In this document: piece after piece, positions 21,272-33,240 of the stretch
Layout: the number at the start of each line of letters is the position of its first letter
How positions within the stretch are numbered: the first letter of the stretch is position 1
Assembly (NCBI RefSeq): GCF_046630445.1
Contig: NC_092333.1
Span: forward strand, 105,013,501-105,077,500
Length of the DNA: 64,000 nt
DNA from: Rutidosis leptorrhynchoides
Lineage: Eukaryota > Streptophyta > Magnoliopsida > Asterales > Asteraceae
Reading direction: 5' to 3'
The notes under the pieces: model-generated
What the model was told of the DNA's origin: nothing
Database searches by the model: none
What the model saw: only the letters and a program-made list of their open reading frames with translations
Program-made: the position numbers and the translations under genes

Positions 21272-21830
21272 TAATGGTAATCCCTTGAATTCAATAATTT
21301 GTTTGAATTTCAACGGACCAATCAGAGAACGGCATGTGGCGCAAAAATCACATGTAATTGAGAAAAAAAAATTCCAAAAAAATAAATTTTTTTCCGATTT
21401 TTTTTTTTTTTTTGTGAATTTAGCATGTCAAATCCAATCACAATATAATAAATTTTTTAAAACTTTCAATATTTGAACTTTTATATCTACTAAAATTTTT
21501 AGTTATTAGAGAATATTGCACAGTATTATATTAAGATACAAATTACTAATATGTTAATCTGTATACAATTTTTACACAGTTCATTTTTTTGTTTCTTTAT
21601 CGTTTAGTTTTGGGTTTAATGTATATATATGAAAGAGTGGAAATCCCTTGAATTTAACAATTTGCTTGAATTTCAACGGACCAATCAGAGGGCGACAATC
21701 ACATGTGATTGTAAAAAAAAAAAAAAACTTCAAATTTTTTTTTATTTTTTCCAGATTTTTTTTTTGATTTTTTTTTCTTTTTTTTCTTTTAAGAAAAAGT
21801 TAGCATGTCAAATCCAATCACATGTGATTG
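21043..21830 (+). repeat. Tandem duplication with a period of about 430 bp
   Basis: The segment from TTTATATCTACTAAAATTTT through TTTTGGGTTTAATGTATATA and CAACGGACCAATCAGAG occurs at 21049-21330 and again at 21480-21690. The first copy has a long (TA)n tract (21193-21268) that is only a few units in the second. Confidence 0.85.
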
Positions 21831-22170
21831 TAAAACCCAATCACATGTGAGGCATGTCAAATCCAATCACATGTGATTGAAATTTTTTTTTTTTCAATCA
21901 CATTTGATTGGATTTGACATGCAGAACCACATGTGATGAGTTTTACAATCACATGTGGTTAATTTACATGCAGAATCACATGTGGTTAATTTAAATGCAA
22001 TCACAAGTGATTAAAAAATTGAAAAAAAAAATTTTAAAAAAAATATATTTTTTATGAAAAAAAAAATATTTTCAATCACATGTAATTGTCGCGCCATATG
22101 TCGCATTCTAATTGGTCCTTTGAATCTCAACTTAAAAGTTGGATTCATTTGAATATTTTTCATATATGAA
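21655..22170. mobile_element. Foldback element built on CAATCACATGTGATTG palindromes
   Basis: The left side (GGACCAATCAGAG, then ATCACATGTGATTG) is mirrored on the right (CAATCACATGTAATTG, then CTAATTGGTCC near 22115). The interior repeats the 16-base palindrome CAATCACATGTGATTG, perfect at 21815-21830 and 21864-21879, plus degenerate copies. No coding sequence. Confidence 0.65.
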
Positions 22171-22330
22171 AATATAATAACATAAAATTTTAACACTTGC
22201 TTAATTTATATTTCTCATCTATTATAGTAACTTGCTTTATAAAAAATAAAATTTTAAAAACAAACAAATCGAAGAGAAATAAGAGATGAGTTTCCGATTT
22301 AGTCATTTATAAAAGTGAATTTTTTATTAT

Positions 22331-22714
22331 GGGTGTGCTTGATAAATCTGAATGGTTAAGCGCTGAATGGTTCATAATCTGAATGATACAGAGGTTCTGA
22401 ATGAATTTAGTTCTGAATAACAATAACATATTTGATAATCATTTTGGATAACACAGTATGAACGGATTAAATCAACTTATTAATGTTTAACATTAAAGAA
22501 AACTTCAATATACTTATTTGATAATTGTTGTGAATACAATTTAAGAAATATATTACATAAATTTTATGCTCTTAATGGTTAAGAGAGTGTTTCAACCCTG
22601 AATGGTTCAACACTGAATACTTAATCATTTAGTATCATATGTCATTCAAATGTCAGAAACAAACGCACTGAATGCTGATCATTCAGTGCTGAACCATTCC
22701 ACTAAGAGGTAAAC
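22331..22714. mobile_element. MITE, about 384 bp, with GGGTGxGxTTG ends
   Basis: The left end GGGTGTGCTTGATAAATC and right end read in reverse (GGGTGCGTTTGTTTACC) begin inverted repeats of about 42 bases. These include GAATGGTTAAGCGCTGAATG against GAATGGTTCAGCACTGAATG. It encodes no transposase. Its right end supplies the last codons of the defensin-like gene at 22683-23135. No TSD is obvious, so the family is not assigned. Confidence 0.7.
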
Positions 22715-23135
22715 AAACGCACCCTGCGTATCCACAAGGCATTATGCATCGACAAATCCAAAAACTCTTGCATACACCGCTAGCTCCTATATCGAACTGA
22801 TCTTTACATGTGTTATTACACTTATTGCTGTTGCAAAATCCGGTTATTAGCCTCAGGTCTTTATGGCATTTCTGGATCTCTTGATTTATCTCCATCTCTC
22901 GCCCTGTAATTAACAAAAATACCATAAACATTTATTTAATAATTAATAATTATAATTAATACTAATTAATATATATTTATTAATTGTTACGAGTGTAAAA
23001 GTAAATAAAGATGTATGTATAATTGTTTGAATTTTGATGTTATCACAAGCTAAACAAGGTTCGTATGGTAAGAAAAATACCATCAGCAAAGGAACCTAAA
23101 ATCAGAATGATGACAAATATCGAAATGTTTTTCAT
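22683..23135 (-). CDS. Defensin-like secreted cysteine-rich peptide, two exons
   Basis: Exon 1 is 23135-23081 (ATG at 23135). It encodes MKNISIFVIILILGSFAD, a clear signal peptide, and ends in phase 1 before a GT donor. A 177-bp AT-rich intron (23080-22904) ends TTACAG. Exon 2 is 22903-22683, stop TGA. The 91-aa product has eight core cysteines with spacing C-x10-C-x4-C-x3-C-x11-C-x5-C-x1-C-x3-C, the CxxxC and CxC arrangement of plant defensin-like (DEFL) peptides. One intron after the signal peptide is also typical of that family. Such peptides act outside the cell in defence or signalling; the target is unknown. A TATAAAT lies at 23199-23205. The last codons (GCVCLPLSGMVQH) come from the MITE ending at 22714 and add two cysteines. 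The core reading frame is intact. Confidence 0.8.
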
Positions 23136-23198
23136 TTTGGCTTGTGGGTAATTACTCCGTATTAGAAATTGTAAATATATATGCGAACTACAAGTGAA

Positions 23199-23205
23199 AT
23201 TTATA
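23199..23205 (-). promoter_or_regulatory. Candidate TATA box of the defensin-like gene
   Basis: TATAAAT on the minus strand, 64-70 bases upstream of the ATG at 23135, a usual distance for a short 5' leader. Confidence 0.55.
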
Positions 23206-23339
23206 GGCATATAAAATATTACAAAAAATTAATGCAGAGTTGAATAATGTAATAAACAATGAATGTATTTCAACTTCCAAAACAAATTTACATTGATAAT
23301 AATAGTAAGTGCATGTCTATCACACTCACTACTTTGACA

Positions 23340-24092
23340 CATTTTAAATTAAGGGGGTTGCTCGATTAGTTTGAAGAAATGGTAATGATAATAGCAATGA
23401 TAAAGGTAATGAGAATTTTAAAAAATTATGTAAGTATTATCATTGTATTGTACTTATATACTAATAGTCATGGGATTTTATTCGTTTTGACCTCTTATGA
23501 CTTTCTTTTCTAAACGACACCCAAAAACAAATTTACACTTTGTCTTCCTAAACTTTAATACAATTTACAAACTTACCCCTCCATTTAGGGTGTAAAATGA
23601 AAATTCAATTTTTTAATTTTAATTTAATCTAACAACCCACCGAACTTTTTAACGGACCTTATCCTTCCATCCGCCACGAGTTATTTTTCCCCAACTTCAT
23701 CGTTAAAATCGAATTAATTTTACGAACACAACGCAACTCACGGCGATAGAAACGAACAATTTTTTTTTAAAAAAACTAACCATTTTCCCTTAACTTTTAT
23801 ACATATACACTCCTATTCGTTGCGAGCTATTTTTCACCGACATGATAATTGAACTCGAAATAATTTTACCTACACAACGCAACTCACTATATTCAAAATA
23901 GACGCTTTTTAAAAACGCTAAGCATGTGGATGTGTAGAGCACATGCTAAGTTAGACATTACCGCCCCATTTTTTCCCCAATTTATCCCCTCGGTTCTAGC
24001 TCGACATTAGCTTCATAAAAGACATTAAAAACGTGTAGCTCATTAAATCCATTAGGTATCACCGTATCAACAAACCAATATTCAAATACAAC
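23340..24092. other. Non-coding repeat-derived stretch
   Basis: No gene is seen. Two diverged copies of a segment with the words TTATTTTTC, AATTTTACxxACACAACGCAACTCAC occur near 23690-23745 and 23825-23895. The stretch leads into the Helitron-like end at 24093-24122 and may be that element's interior. Confidence 0.5.
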
Positions 24093-24122
24093 CGCAGCAA
24101 CGCGCGGTCCGATTTTTGCTAG
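24093..24122 (+). mobile_element. Helitron-like 3' terminus
   Basis: CCGCAGCAACGCGCGG can pair CCGC with GCGG. It is followed after about ten bases by CTAG and T (24119-24123), the plant Helitron 3' pattern. The stem is short and the 5' end is not found. Confidence 0.4.
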
Positions 24123-26099
24123 TACCATTAATAGTGATTGGTATACTTTAAAATAGATTTCATCTCATCATAGTAATTAAACCATAACATTGAACCAAAT
24201 TTTTGATGACAATTAATTAATTCATATTAAAATTAATATTTATTAGTTGATAAGGATTTAAAACTTGATAGAAAATAAATATCATTTAAAATAGATAAAT
24301 TAGAAAAAGATGGCATACATGAGATGCGTCTTTTTTACTGTGTTTGTGCAATTCGATTATTTGTTACTAATGCATTTTGTTTGTATCTTTTTTAATGGGT
24401 CGTGCATTAAATGATAAGGATTACGAATTTGTTGGAGAAGAAAAGAAATTGGAAGTTTTTATAAATTACTCCGTATAAAAGTTAAAAAAAAAAAAAAAAA
24501 AAGATTAAGCGATTAAGTGGACAGCCAGAGTGAGCAGTTATTGCATCTCATTACCCCCATATTCAACCCCCAAATTATAGGGTAATGGTTGATTACCTAG
24601 AGCACTCAGTGTCTACACCGTTGTTGCTCGTCAATCTCACCGACGCCGGATAAGTCGGACACCGCGCCACCGTCGATTGAAGTCGATGTTGACGTCATTA
24701 GCCAAGGTCCTTGCAGCGACGGTGGTTTATACGTATGTTTATTTTTTATTTTTTTTAATTATTCTATTTTCTTATTGATCCACGTCAGATAAATGGACAG
24801 CGAAATGGACACTGAACGACACTCCACTTTAATCAATTTCGAAGTCCATTTTAGACACAGTAATGAACCTTGATCGAAAGAATACGGGTACCCGATGCTC
24901 TTACAAATTTTTTATTGACTCCTTTTTATAGGGTATTGATTCCTAAACAACCATTTTTTTTAGCTCTACGCAATCAAACAACTTTCATTAAGTTGTATAG
25001 TACAAAATAGTAAAATATATTTAATTGTATACGCCTAAATTTTAGTTATTACGAATCATCACCCTTTCTTTTCTTTTTTTTTTTTTGGCGAAAAAATTGA
25101 ATTGTATTAATTGGAAGATCTTCATCAAAATAATGAAGATGCAAAAACAAATTACAACGACGGAGACGATCTCGGTCAAGAAAGACATTACAAATTGAAA
25201 GCTAACAATGCGAAAAACACAAAAGATAAGGATTGTGTTCCGAAACATAAGAATGACAATCATTGCAAAGCTTGAGATTAGTGGCCCTTAAGAAGATTTT
25301 TAACTTGATATAGCGAACCAAAACATAAGAATAACTTGATATAGCGAACCATCACCCTTTCTTATAATATACCAAACTTAGTTAATGATTAAAATTATCT
25401 AATATTTCCAATCAAGTACACCCGAAGTAAATAAAGTTTCTTTTATGTTTAAATTATTTGGAGAAAATGCAAATTTTTAATTAGATCTAAACATATTAAG
25501 TAAGCAATTATCGACATCTCAAGATATACTACTATAAGATTTGAACTTGAAATATCTTATGATTGAGAATATCATAACGTCAATCATTAATTAATCTTGT
25601 GGTAGGTATATAGACTATATTTCTAAAATTTTGACTTAATCAAATTTAGTTGGATTATATTTATGTATTTTTTAGGGGTGTTTGGATATGCGTTTTGAAA
25701 ATGAATTATGCGATATTGATAATTGTAATTAAATAATCAGTTGTATCAAAACGTGATTTTAATTAATGATGTTTGGATTTAATTATGTTGTTTGATAACG
25801 TAATAATCAGATAATCAGATTTTGAGTGTTTGGGTAAATCGGATTAATTGACAACTTAACAAGTAAAATTACCAAATAAACCTTTTTGAAAATAATACGT
25901 TATACAAGTCTTATATGTAATTGTACATTTTAGAAAAGTAAATTGACATATAATGCATCAAATAAATTTATAAAAATATAATAAAAACCAACAAGTCACA
26001 ACTAATGAATATAAATTAAAATTTGTATTAGAAAACATGCAAAACCAGTCCAAGAATAATATGAATGAGATATAACTGACTCAAACCAAAATTTATATA
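24123..26099. other. AT-rich spacer without a recognised gene
   Basis: A GC-richer island at about 24640-24740 has no supported reading frame. A frame of 73 codons on the minus strand at 25042-25263 is low-complexity and has no family features. A GGGTGTTTGG sequence near 25676 may mark a MITE end, but a partner was not found. Two exact TACTCCGTA sites flank this stretch. Confidence 0.5.
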
Positions 26100-26159
26100 T
26101 ATAATAACAGACAAAACACTATTTCACTATTCATCAATAGTAACCAGGGTTATTTTCGT

Positions 26160-26556
26160 CATTTTACCTTTTTTTGTCCCCAACGATAAAATAAGCAACT
26201 TTCGTAAAAGAACCAACCCTTCAATGTTACCAAAAGATGTCGAAAAAAAAATTTACAAAAAAATCAACTAACTTTTTTTTTCCCTTTTCTTCTTCAACGA
26301 TAAAGGAGGCAACTTTCATAAAATAAACAACCCTTCAATGCTACCAAAAGATGTCGAAAAACATTTTTTTTACAAAATAGATCAACTAACTTAAAAAAAA
26401 AAACAACTAACGCTAAAAGAAGCAACTTTCACAAAAGGAACAACCCTTCAATGTTAGATGTCGAAAAAAATTCTTTTTTACAAAATATATCAAGACTTTT
26501 TTTTAACTCGCATTCAAAACGGAGCCCCCGGCGCTAAGCGAGGGCTCCACAACTAG
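26160..26556 (+). mobile_element. Helitron-like 3' end with internal tandem repeats
   Basis: Three diverged tandem units of about 110 bp contain GCAACTTTC, CAACCCTTCAATG and AGATGTCGAAAAA (26190-26500). They precede a strong hairpin in which GGAGCCC (26521-26527) pairs with GGGCTCC (26542-26548). Four bases later comes CTAG followed by T (26553-26557). Hairpin plus CTRR-T is the Helitron 3' signature. No helicase is encoded nearby. Confidence 0.6.
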
Positions 26557-26927
26557 TTAATAACAATAGCAATACTCCGTATAACATTTGTACTGTAATG
26601 ACAACACTATTTTTTCTTTTTCTTTTTTGGCAAAAAAAACGCTAACTCGTTAAATAACGAAAACATTTTCCAAAAGAAAACGTTTTCTACTGAAGGGTAC
26701 ACAGCGAAAGCATAGAGGCTCGGATCTAGAAAGCATAAACAACTAAACAAAGCTATCTATCACCGATTCTCTCTAAACCAAACAAAGAAGAACCGTAAAA
26801 GCCGTAAAAAAATCTAAACAAAACTAATAACCGAGAATGATAACACTAATGAATAAGTAGATATTCAAACAAATAAATAAAAATAAATAAAAATAGTGAG
26901 GGAATAAATGTCAAAAAAAAAAAAAAA

Positions 26928-27431
26928 AAGATTGCTCCTTTGCAAAAGAATTATGGGATAGAGTGTTTCGTTGGCTCTGCATCTATAGCAACAACACTTG
27001 GTCATTAAACGATATTCTTAAAGGAAGCATGCTTCAAACATAGGATCAAAACCAAGCATTCGTCAAGCTTGTATTTGGGTATGTGCATACACGATATGGC
27101 GAAACCGTAATCACAGATTGTTCAGGAAATCGGGTACCACGGTGGCAATGAGATTCCATGAAATCCAACTAAAGTGCTTCGAATGGATATCGAATCGCGC
27201 TAAACATACCAACCTCGATTGGCTTCAGTGGATTGGAAATCCTAGATATTTCGATGACATAGGATAATTCTCTTCATGTTAGTAATAATCTGAATTCGAT
27301 GTAACCTGCTAGTCGTTTGTTTCGTGTAGTTTTTTCCTGTAAGTTTGATCCCATACTTTCCTCAAGTATGGTTCCATGTAAATTCAATGATTAATAAAAT
27401 CTTTGCCTTTCAAAAAAAAAAAAAAAAAAAA
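26928..27431 (+). mobile_element. 5'-truncated LINE with poly(A) tail
   Basis: The start reads CSFAKELWDRVFRWLC, the cysteine-tryptophan end of the L1 ORF2 zinc-binding region. About 400 bp of 3' untranslated sequence with an AATAAAA signal (about 27391) and an 18-base A tail (27414-27431) follow. The flanks share AATGTCAAA (about 26906 and 27430), a likely TSD. This is the usual structure of a truncated target-primed LINE insertion. Confidence 0.75.
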
Positions 27432-27697
27432 TGTCAAACAAAACTCATAAAATAACAATGACATTACTTCGTAATAATAATAAAGTGGATTAAAAGTTTT
27501 TTATATTAAAGAGATATAAATGTAAACTAGTGAGGGAATCACGGGTTTGTTCAAAAAAAGCATATGAAATCACGGGTTTATTCAAAATGATTCATTAGAC
27601 TACAATTGCTAAAGATATACAGTACGGAGTATTATTTTAGAGGTACTAAAATCATAGTACAAAGTCAGTTACCTACAAATAATAGATGTTCATGAAA
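27432..27697. other. Spacer between LINE and element B
   Basis: AT-rich, no gene seen. It contains TACGGAGTA (27623-27631), the reverse of the recurrent TACTCCGTA word. It ends in the CAATA (27698-27702) that is duplicated beyond element B. Confidence 0.6.
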
Positions 27698-28599
27698 CAA
27701 TATGTAGAGACCCGTCCTAATCCATCTGGACGAATACATTACATTTGGTTACATCGCGAAGTAATTGACCTCTATATGATACATTTTACAAACATTGCAT
27801 TCGTTTTTAAAAGACAAATTTTCATTTCATCGAAAGTTGACGGCATGCATACCATTTCATAATATATCCAACTATAATTGACTTAATAATAATCTTGATG
27901 AACTCAACGACTCGAATGCAACGTCTTTTGAAATATGTCATGAATGACTCCAAGTAATATCTCTAAAATGAGCAAATGCACAGCAGAAGATTTCTTTCAT
28001 ACCTGAGAATAAACATGCTTTAATGTGTCAACCAAAAGGTTGGTGAGTTCATTAGTTTAACATAAATAATCATTTCCATCAGTTTAATAGACTGCAAGAT
28101 TTTCATTTTCATTTCTCATAAATATACGTTCCATGCATAGAGACAAAAATATCATTCATATGGATTGAACACCTAGTAATCGACATTCACAATATGCATA
28201 TAAGAATATCCCCATCATTCCGGGATCCTCCTTCGGACATGATATAAATTTCGAAGTACTAAAGCATCCGGTACTTTGGATGGGGCTTGTTGGGCCCGAT
28301 AGATCTATCTTTAGAGTTCGCGTCAATTAGGGTGTCTGTTCCCTAATTCTTAGATTACCAGACTTAATAAAAAGGGGCATATTCGATTTCGATCATTCAA
28401 CCATATAATGTAGTTTCGATTATTTGTGTCTATTTCGTAAAACATTTATAAAAGCGCATGTATTCTCAGTCTCAAAACTATATATTGCAAAATCATTTAA
28501 AAAGGGAGTAATGAAACTCACCATACTGTATTTTGTAGTAAAAATACATATGACGGCATTTAACAAGTGTAGGGTTGACCTCGGATTCACGAACCTCAA

Positions 28600-28690
28600 C
28601 GGAGCAGCCCTAAAAAATGCTCAAGTCCGGGTTTAAACCCGCGACGTCCCGCTAACCCGATAACATTTTTAACCATTACTCCACCCATTC
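28600..28690 (-). other. tRNA-like segment in element B left LTR
   Basis: On the minus strand a box-A-like GGAGTAATGGTTAAAAATG is followed by GCGGGTTTAAACCCGGA with a box-B-like core (28630-28640). It sits just before GTTCGTGAATCCGAGG, as in element A. A copy is at about 36352-36442 in the right LTR. Confidence 0.45.
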
Positions 28691-30322
28691 ATTTCATGAT
28701 GATTATAACAACCCCTGTCGCTTCATGTATCATCATAATATATGACCATAATCATAATCACCAAGATTCATGCTATCGTCATCATTCCCTCGTTGTTTAT
28801 TATTATCGAGTAATCACTATCTTATATCATAATAAAAGTCACATAAACATTATCTTATATCATTATCATTTTCACGATTCGTTCTTCACCCTCATCTTAA
28901 ACTACCGTCATCATATCTCAATCTTTCATCGCCATCATCATTATCATCATTAGTTCATAATCATTATCAACACTTATTAATTTTCGACTATCATCTTAAT
29001 TCATCTATATCATCATTACTATACAGTTTCATCATCCTCATTCATAACCGAAACAACATCATACTCATACAATCACTATCATGTATCATTTAATTTCTTT
29101 GATCACAGTTAAACCGAACAAATAATAGAAAATCGCTAGCAGGTGGGTACGGTCCAACCATCATAAACAAACATGGTACACGGCCTAAAATCAATCAAAG
29201 TTTACTAAATCCCAACTAGAAAAATATATATATTACGGCCCAATCTTCAATATGAAAACTCTCGGCCCACTCCTCAATTCCCTATCATACCGTCCCAATT
29301 TAAAATCTATATGATCTCAATTCACTCCATACCGAAAATAGAAGAAAATAGTGGGTCCCGTAGCTAAAATAAAATAAAACACATACACATCTTGTTTCCA
29401 GCTGTGATCGCATTATCATACCACCATATTTTATCGTTTTCATCACCACTCATTCATCATGTCATCATCTTTCATCTCGTTTGAAACAGAGACATAAAGT
29501 GTATAGCAGCTACAACAATTTAATGTTGGCGGTTGTTTGCGAGATTGAAACAGAAACAATAAGTTGCAGAAGGCAAGAGCATACTCGTGAAACATCAATA
29601 AATAAAATGGGTCATGGATGGTGGTTCATGATGGTTGGTCTCGGTAGTGATGCTCACGGTTATAAGGTGATTACAGACACAAACGTATAGCAGCGAGTAG
29701 TTAACAACCATGGTGATGAAGGTTGAAATGGGATAGAAAGAATGAGGGAGAAGATGATTGTGGGTGCGGTCAGTTGTCAGGAGGTGGTGGTCCAGTGAGT
29801 GGTAATGAATAACGATAGCATTCATGGTGATGGAGAAGTAAGGTGGCGGTTAAGCATGATAGTTGTTAGTGGTGGTGATGAAATGGGTGTTGTTGAGGAT
29901 GGGTTTATGAAGAACAAGAGGGATGGTATTGGGTTGGGTCTTCTAGTAGAAACAATAACACTATGGTTCGGTTTAATGGGGATCGAAGGTTTGATGTAGA
30001 CGGTTTTCCGGTATAGTTTCAATAGCATTAGTAGTTTCGAGTGAAGGAGAAACATAACAGCATTATTTTAGTTGTTGACGTGTTGGTTTGAGCTGTAGCA
30101 AAACGCGAATAGCTGTGATGGTAACCGGTCTGTTTAGGGGTGCGTTTTGGACAGGAATACATAGCGAATGCAGCAGAAGAAGTAGGTCGATGTATTGTGG
30201 CTTTAGGATGGTAGTTTAGTTTGATACTAGAAGATGGTGATGATGGGTTTCACAAAGAAAAAAAGGAGAAGTTAAGGTGGGTTATAACTTATAAAAGAAG
30301 GTGGTAATATGTATATGTTCAT

Positions 30323-30472
<150 letters not shown>

Positions 30473-31493
30473 TTTCATGTATGAGTGATATGTTCGGCCA
30501 AGAATAGATGGATATATATTCCAATTACATATCCACTTGAAAAGAAGAAAATAAAAAAATTTAAAGTGTTTATGTTTGGGTGTGATGTGTCGAACAAAAG
30601 CAGCCATATATTACCAATTTGTTCACCATTTATTTTTATTATTATATTTTTCTTTATTCTAACATTTTTCAATCGTGAACATTAGTTGTTGTATTCCTAC
30701 CGACAGTATTTCCCAATCCAAAGACAAGACTTCCCAACAGTAAATCTTATTTAAAACTGTAGGAGTAGTTAAGGTTGAATGGTATACTTTTGCAGATCGA
30801 ACAACACATAGTAAGAATAATTCGGGTTACAACGATGGATGTTGGTGAGTGGGTTATTCTTGATTGCAAGTGTACAAGAATATATAGAAAGAGTTTAGAT
30901 ATGTAGAAAGTAAATCAAGTAAAGAAAAAAAATTAGTGTGGTGGTGGGTTCCACAGGAAAAGTGTTTTGATTTATGCATATGGATAGATATGTATATCAT
31001 ATATACTCCGTAGGATATTATTTGTGAGGGAATCAAACAAAACATTAAATCATATAATAATAATAATAATAATTATATATTAAGGAAGTAAAACGTGGAA
31101 TATGTTAGCCATCGCCTTCCACGGACTGAATTTTGTACTTCGCTGTAAATCAGTGACGAATAAAAGTCTTTGGAAAAATCCCAAATTTTTACCTTAATTA
31201 TGTTTATTTATTTCAGTCATTTTGGTATAAAATTCAGTCATTAATTATTAAATAAAATTACATTAATTATTCACTCCCAACCCCAAGTAAAATATAAAAT
31301 GTTCTAAATTTTAACAAATAGTTCCTAATATATTTTTACTAAGCCTATAATTTATGTAACTCATTTTAGGATCACCGTTTATTTTAAAATTACATAAGTT
31401 CGAATTAAACTGGTTTAATATCCATCGAATGGCAATTGAATGTTACTGGGGTTTACTAATTAGATTCGAAATTACAAAATATATATTTAATAT

Positions 31494-31498
<5 letters not shown>

Positions 31499-31534
<36 letters not shown>
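31499..31534. repeat. (TA)n microsatellite
   Basis: About 36 bases in the left LTR. The matching tract in the right LTR (48107-48246) is about 140 bases. Confidence 0.95.
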
Positions 31535-31536
<2 letters not shown>

Positions 31537-31814
31537 TTTAAATAATAATTATCATATTATCATATTTTTATTTTATTTTGCATAAATAAATTTTATTAAC
31601 AACGACATATAATATTTCAAATTATATTTCAAATTATTACACACATATCTATTTACCATTAATTGTTCGTGAATCGTCGGGATTGGTCGAAGGTTAATTG
31701 GATATATGAAATAGTTCAAAATTTTCGAGACTCAACATTACAGGCTTTGCTTATCGTGTCAGAAACATATAAAGATCAAGTTTAAATTTGGTCGAAAATT
31801 CCCGGGTCGTCACA

Positions 31815-31851
31815 GTACCTACCCGTTAAAGAAATTTCGTCCCGAAATTTG
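31815..31851 (-). other. Hairpin plus polypurine-like tract of element B
   Basis: On the minus strand AAATTTCGGGACGAAATTT (31832-31850) is followed by CTTTAACGGGTAGGTAC and then the LTR start TGTGACGACCC. It matches the hairpin and tract of element A and fixes the minus orientation. Confidence 0.75.
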
Positions 31852-32160
31852 AGTGAGGTGGTCATGGCTAACAATAAAAATGTTTTCATGACGAATAGAA
31901 GTTGATAAATAGATTTTTATTACCATAGGGTAGTATAGATAAAATAATTTGTTTACTCGATGAGTACGAATGAAGCTGTCTCAAAAGATTGAGATCGAGA
32001 TTTAACTCTTGACGTAGTCACGGTGGACTTCGGGAATTCAAGGGATTCAAAAGAAAATCTTGAAAATCTATAAGATCTGATTCTTCGAGATTTATGGAAA
32101 TTAGGATCTCTTTAATTAAATGCGAGGATCTGTCCCGATTACTACGTCTGATATTTCCAT

Positions 32161-32167
32161 TATAAAT
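32161..32167 (+). promoter_or_regulatory. Candidate TATA box for the antisense ORF of element B
   Basis: TATAAAT on the plus strand, about 69 bases upstream of the ATG at 32236. It lies in sequence alignable with the region around 5930-5936 of element A. Confidence 0.5.
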
Positions 32168-32235
32168 TTACCTTTTCCGTTCCATTAATTTTCACCACTT
32201 CTATACTCAATTCTCAAATTTAAAAGATTGTGAAA

Positions 32236-32409
32236 ATGCTTAATTCAGTTCTGATCCCTGTCCTTATCCTTACTACCACAACAATCATTCTCATTTTCCA
32301 ACTTCCACCAGAGGAATCTGTTTTCTTCTACTTCGCCCTTGGGGTTATAGTGCTTTTAATTCTCCCGTGTCTTTATGTCGCGATAAACATTGATATACAC
32401 GGTTTGTAA
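32236..32409 (+). CDS. Conserved antisense small membrane protein of element B (57 aa)
   Basis: ATG 32236 to TAA 32407-32409 gives 57 aa without an internal stop, on the strand opposite element B. It begins MLNSVLIPVLILTTTTIILI, has a turn FQLPPEES, a second hydrophobic stretch FFYFALGVIVLLIL, and the tail PCLYVAINIDIHGL. Two transmembrane helices are likely. It aligns end to end with the element A protein (5679-5852, minus) without gaps, and many codon differences are synonymous. Sequence similarity continues into the flanks, including the TATAAAT upstream. The frame has stayed open here although the element's own sense ORF carries stops. Function unknown. Confidence 0.72.
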   Translation: MLNSVLIPVLILTTTTIILIFQLPPEESVFFYFALGVIVLLILPCLYVAINIDIHGL

Positions 32410-33054
32410 TTTATGTGTTGTTATCGGCTTTATATTCTCCCTTTTTATTTCGAAGCTCTATGCTTTTATTTTCTCTTCCCGACTTTAAGTCAAGCGAATA
32501 ATGGTCCAGAATTCGTAGATATAGAGTTTCGAATGATTATAATGTTCTAAGAAGGAAGGAACGTGATAGCACGATTTGATTTTCAAATTTATCAACATCA
32601 CGGAAGATAGAACCATCAAGAATACATTTTCTTGATATGTTCATAAGTTAAGTAGAATGAAAGAGTTATGTAACATGGCACATGATGACGTTATGATCTC
32701 TGAATCCTCATGTTTCAATAGAACTTCCAACATGACTTACTGTAATATAATCATGTTGGCCGGGCGTCATTATATTATACTAACTCATGCTTCAATTCTC
32801 AACACTTCTCCACAATTCACTCATAATTTATAATTAGATTTTACTGAAGTTTCCAATATAATGGAATACAGAAAACACGAAGAGATAGATAATTTCGGAC
32901 AAGAATATTTATGAAGATATCCTCAGAAATATCGAAGATATTTATGATGATATTTTGGAATTGCAAAGTTCGAAAGTTGATGAAGAAAAATTTTTCGCAA
33001 GATTTTAGCATGACTTCGGAACAAGATATTCTCTAAAGATTTCGGCGGATCCAG

Positions 33055-33240
33055 AATTACCTGGATTCTTTGAATATAGGGTTTGGTCCTTGTATTTGTC
33101 CTTGATCTCCTTCATGGTTAGCTCAATCCGTTTCTCAGTACCAAATTTTCTATCGAACGTTCCCAACATTCCATTCTTTATTATTAAACTTTTGGCCGTT
33201 TAGACCATCTACAATTTTGCTGTTTCCTCTACATTTAATG
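33055..33240 (-). pseudogene. Captured PABP fragment in element B
   Basis: On the minus strand the sequence reads VDGLNGQKFNNKEWNVG, then a frameshift, then ELTMKEIKDKY and LYSKNP. This is the RRM3 end, linker and RRM4 start of PABP, more degraded than the element A copy but at the equivalent place and in the same orientation relative to the element. The capture therefore predates the split of A and B. Confidence 0.6.

Noticed and set aside
25042..25263. A 73-codon hydrophobic minus-strand frame as a possible membrane protein
   Set aside because: The sequence is low-complexity next to a T tract, has no conserved counterpart in the window and no TATA or splice context.
25670..25880. A hAT-type MITE starting GGGTGTTTGG
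   Set aside because: No inverted partner end or target duplication could be found.
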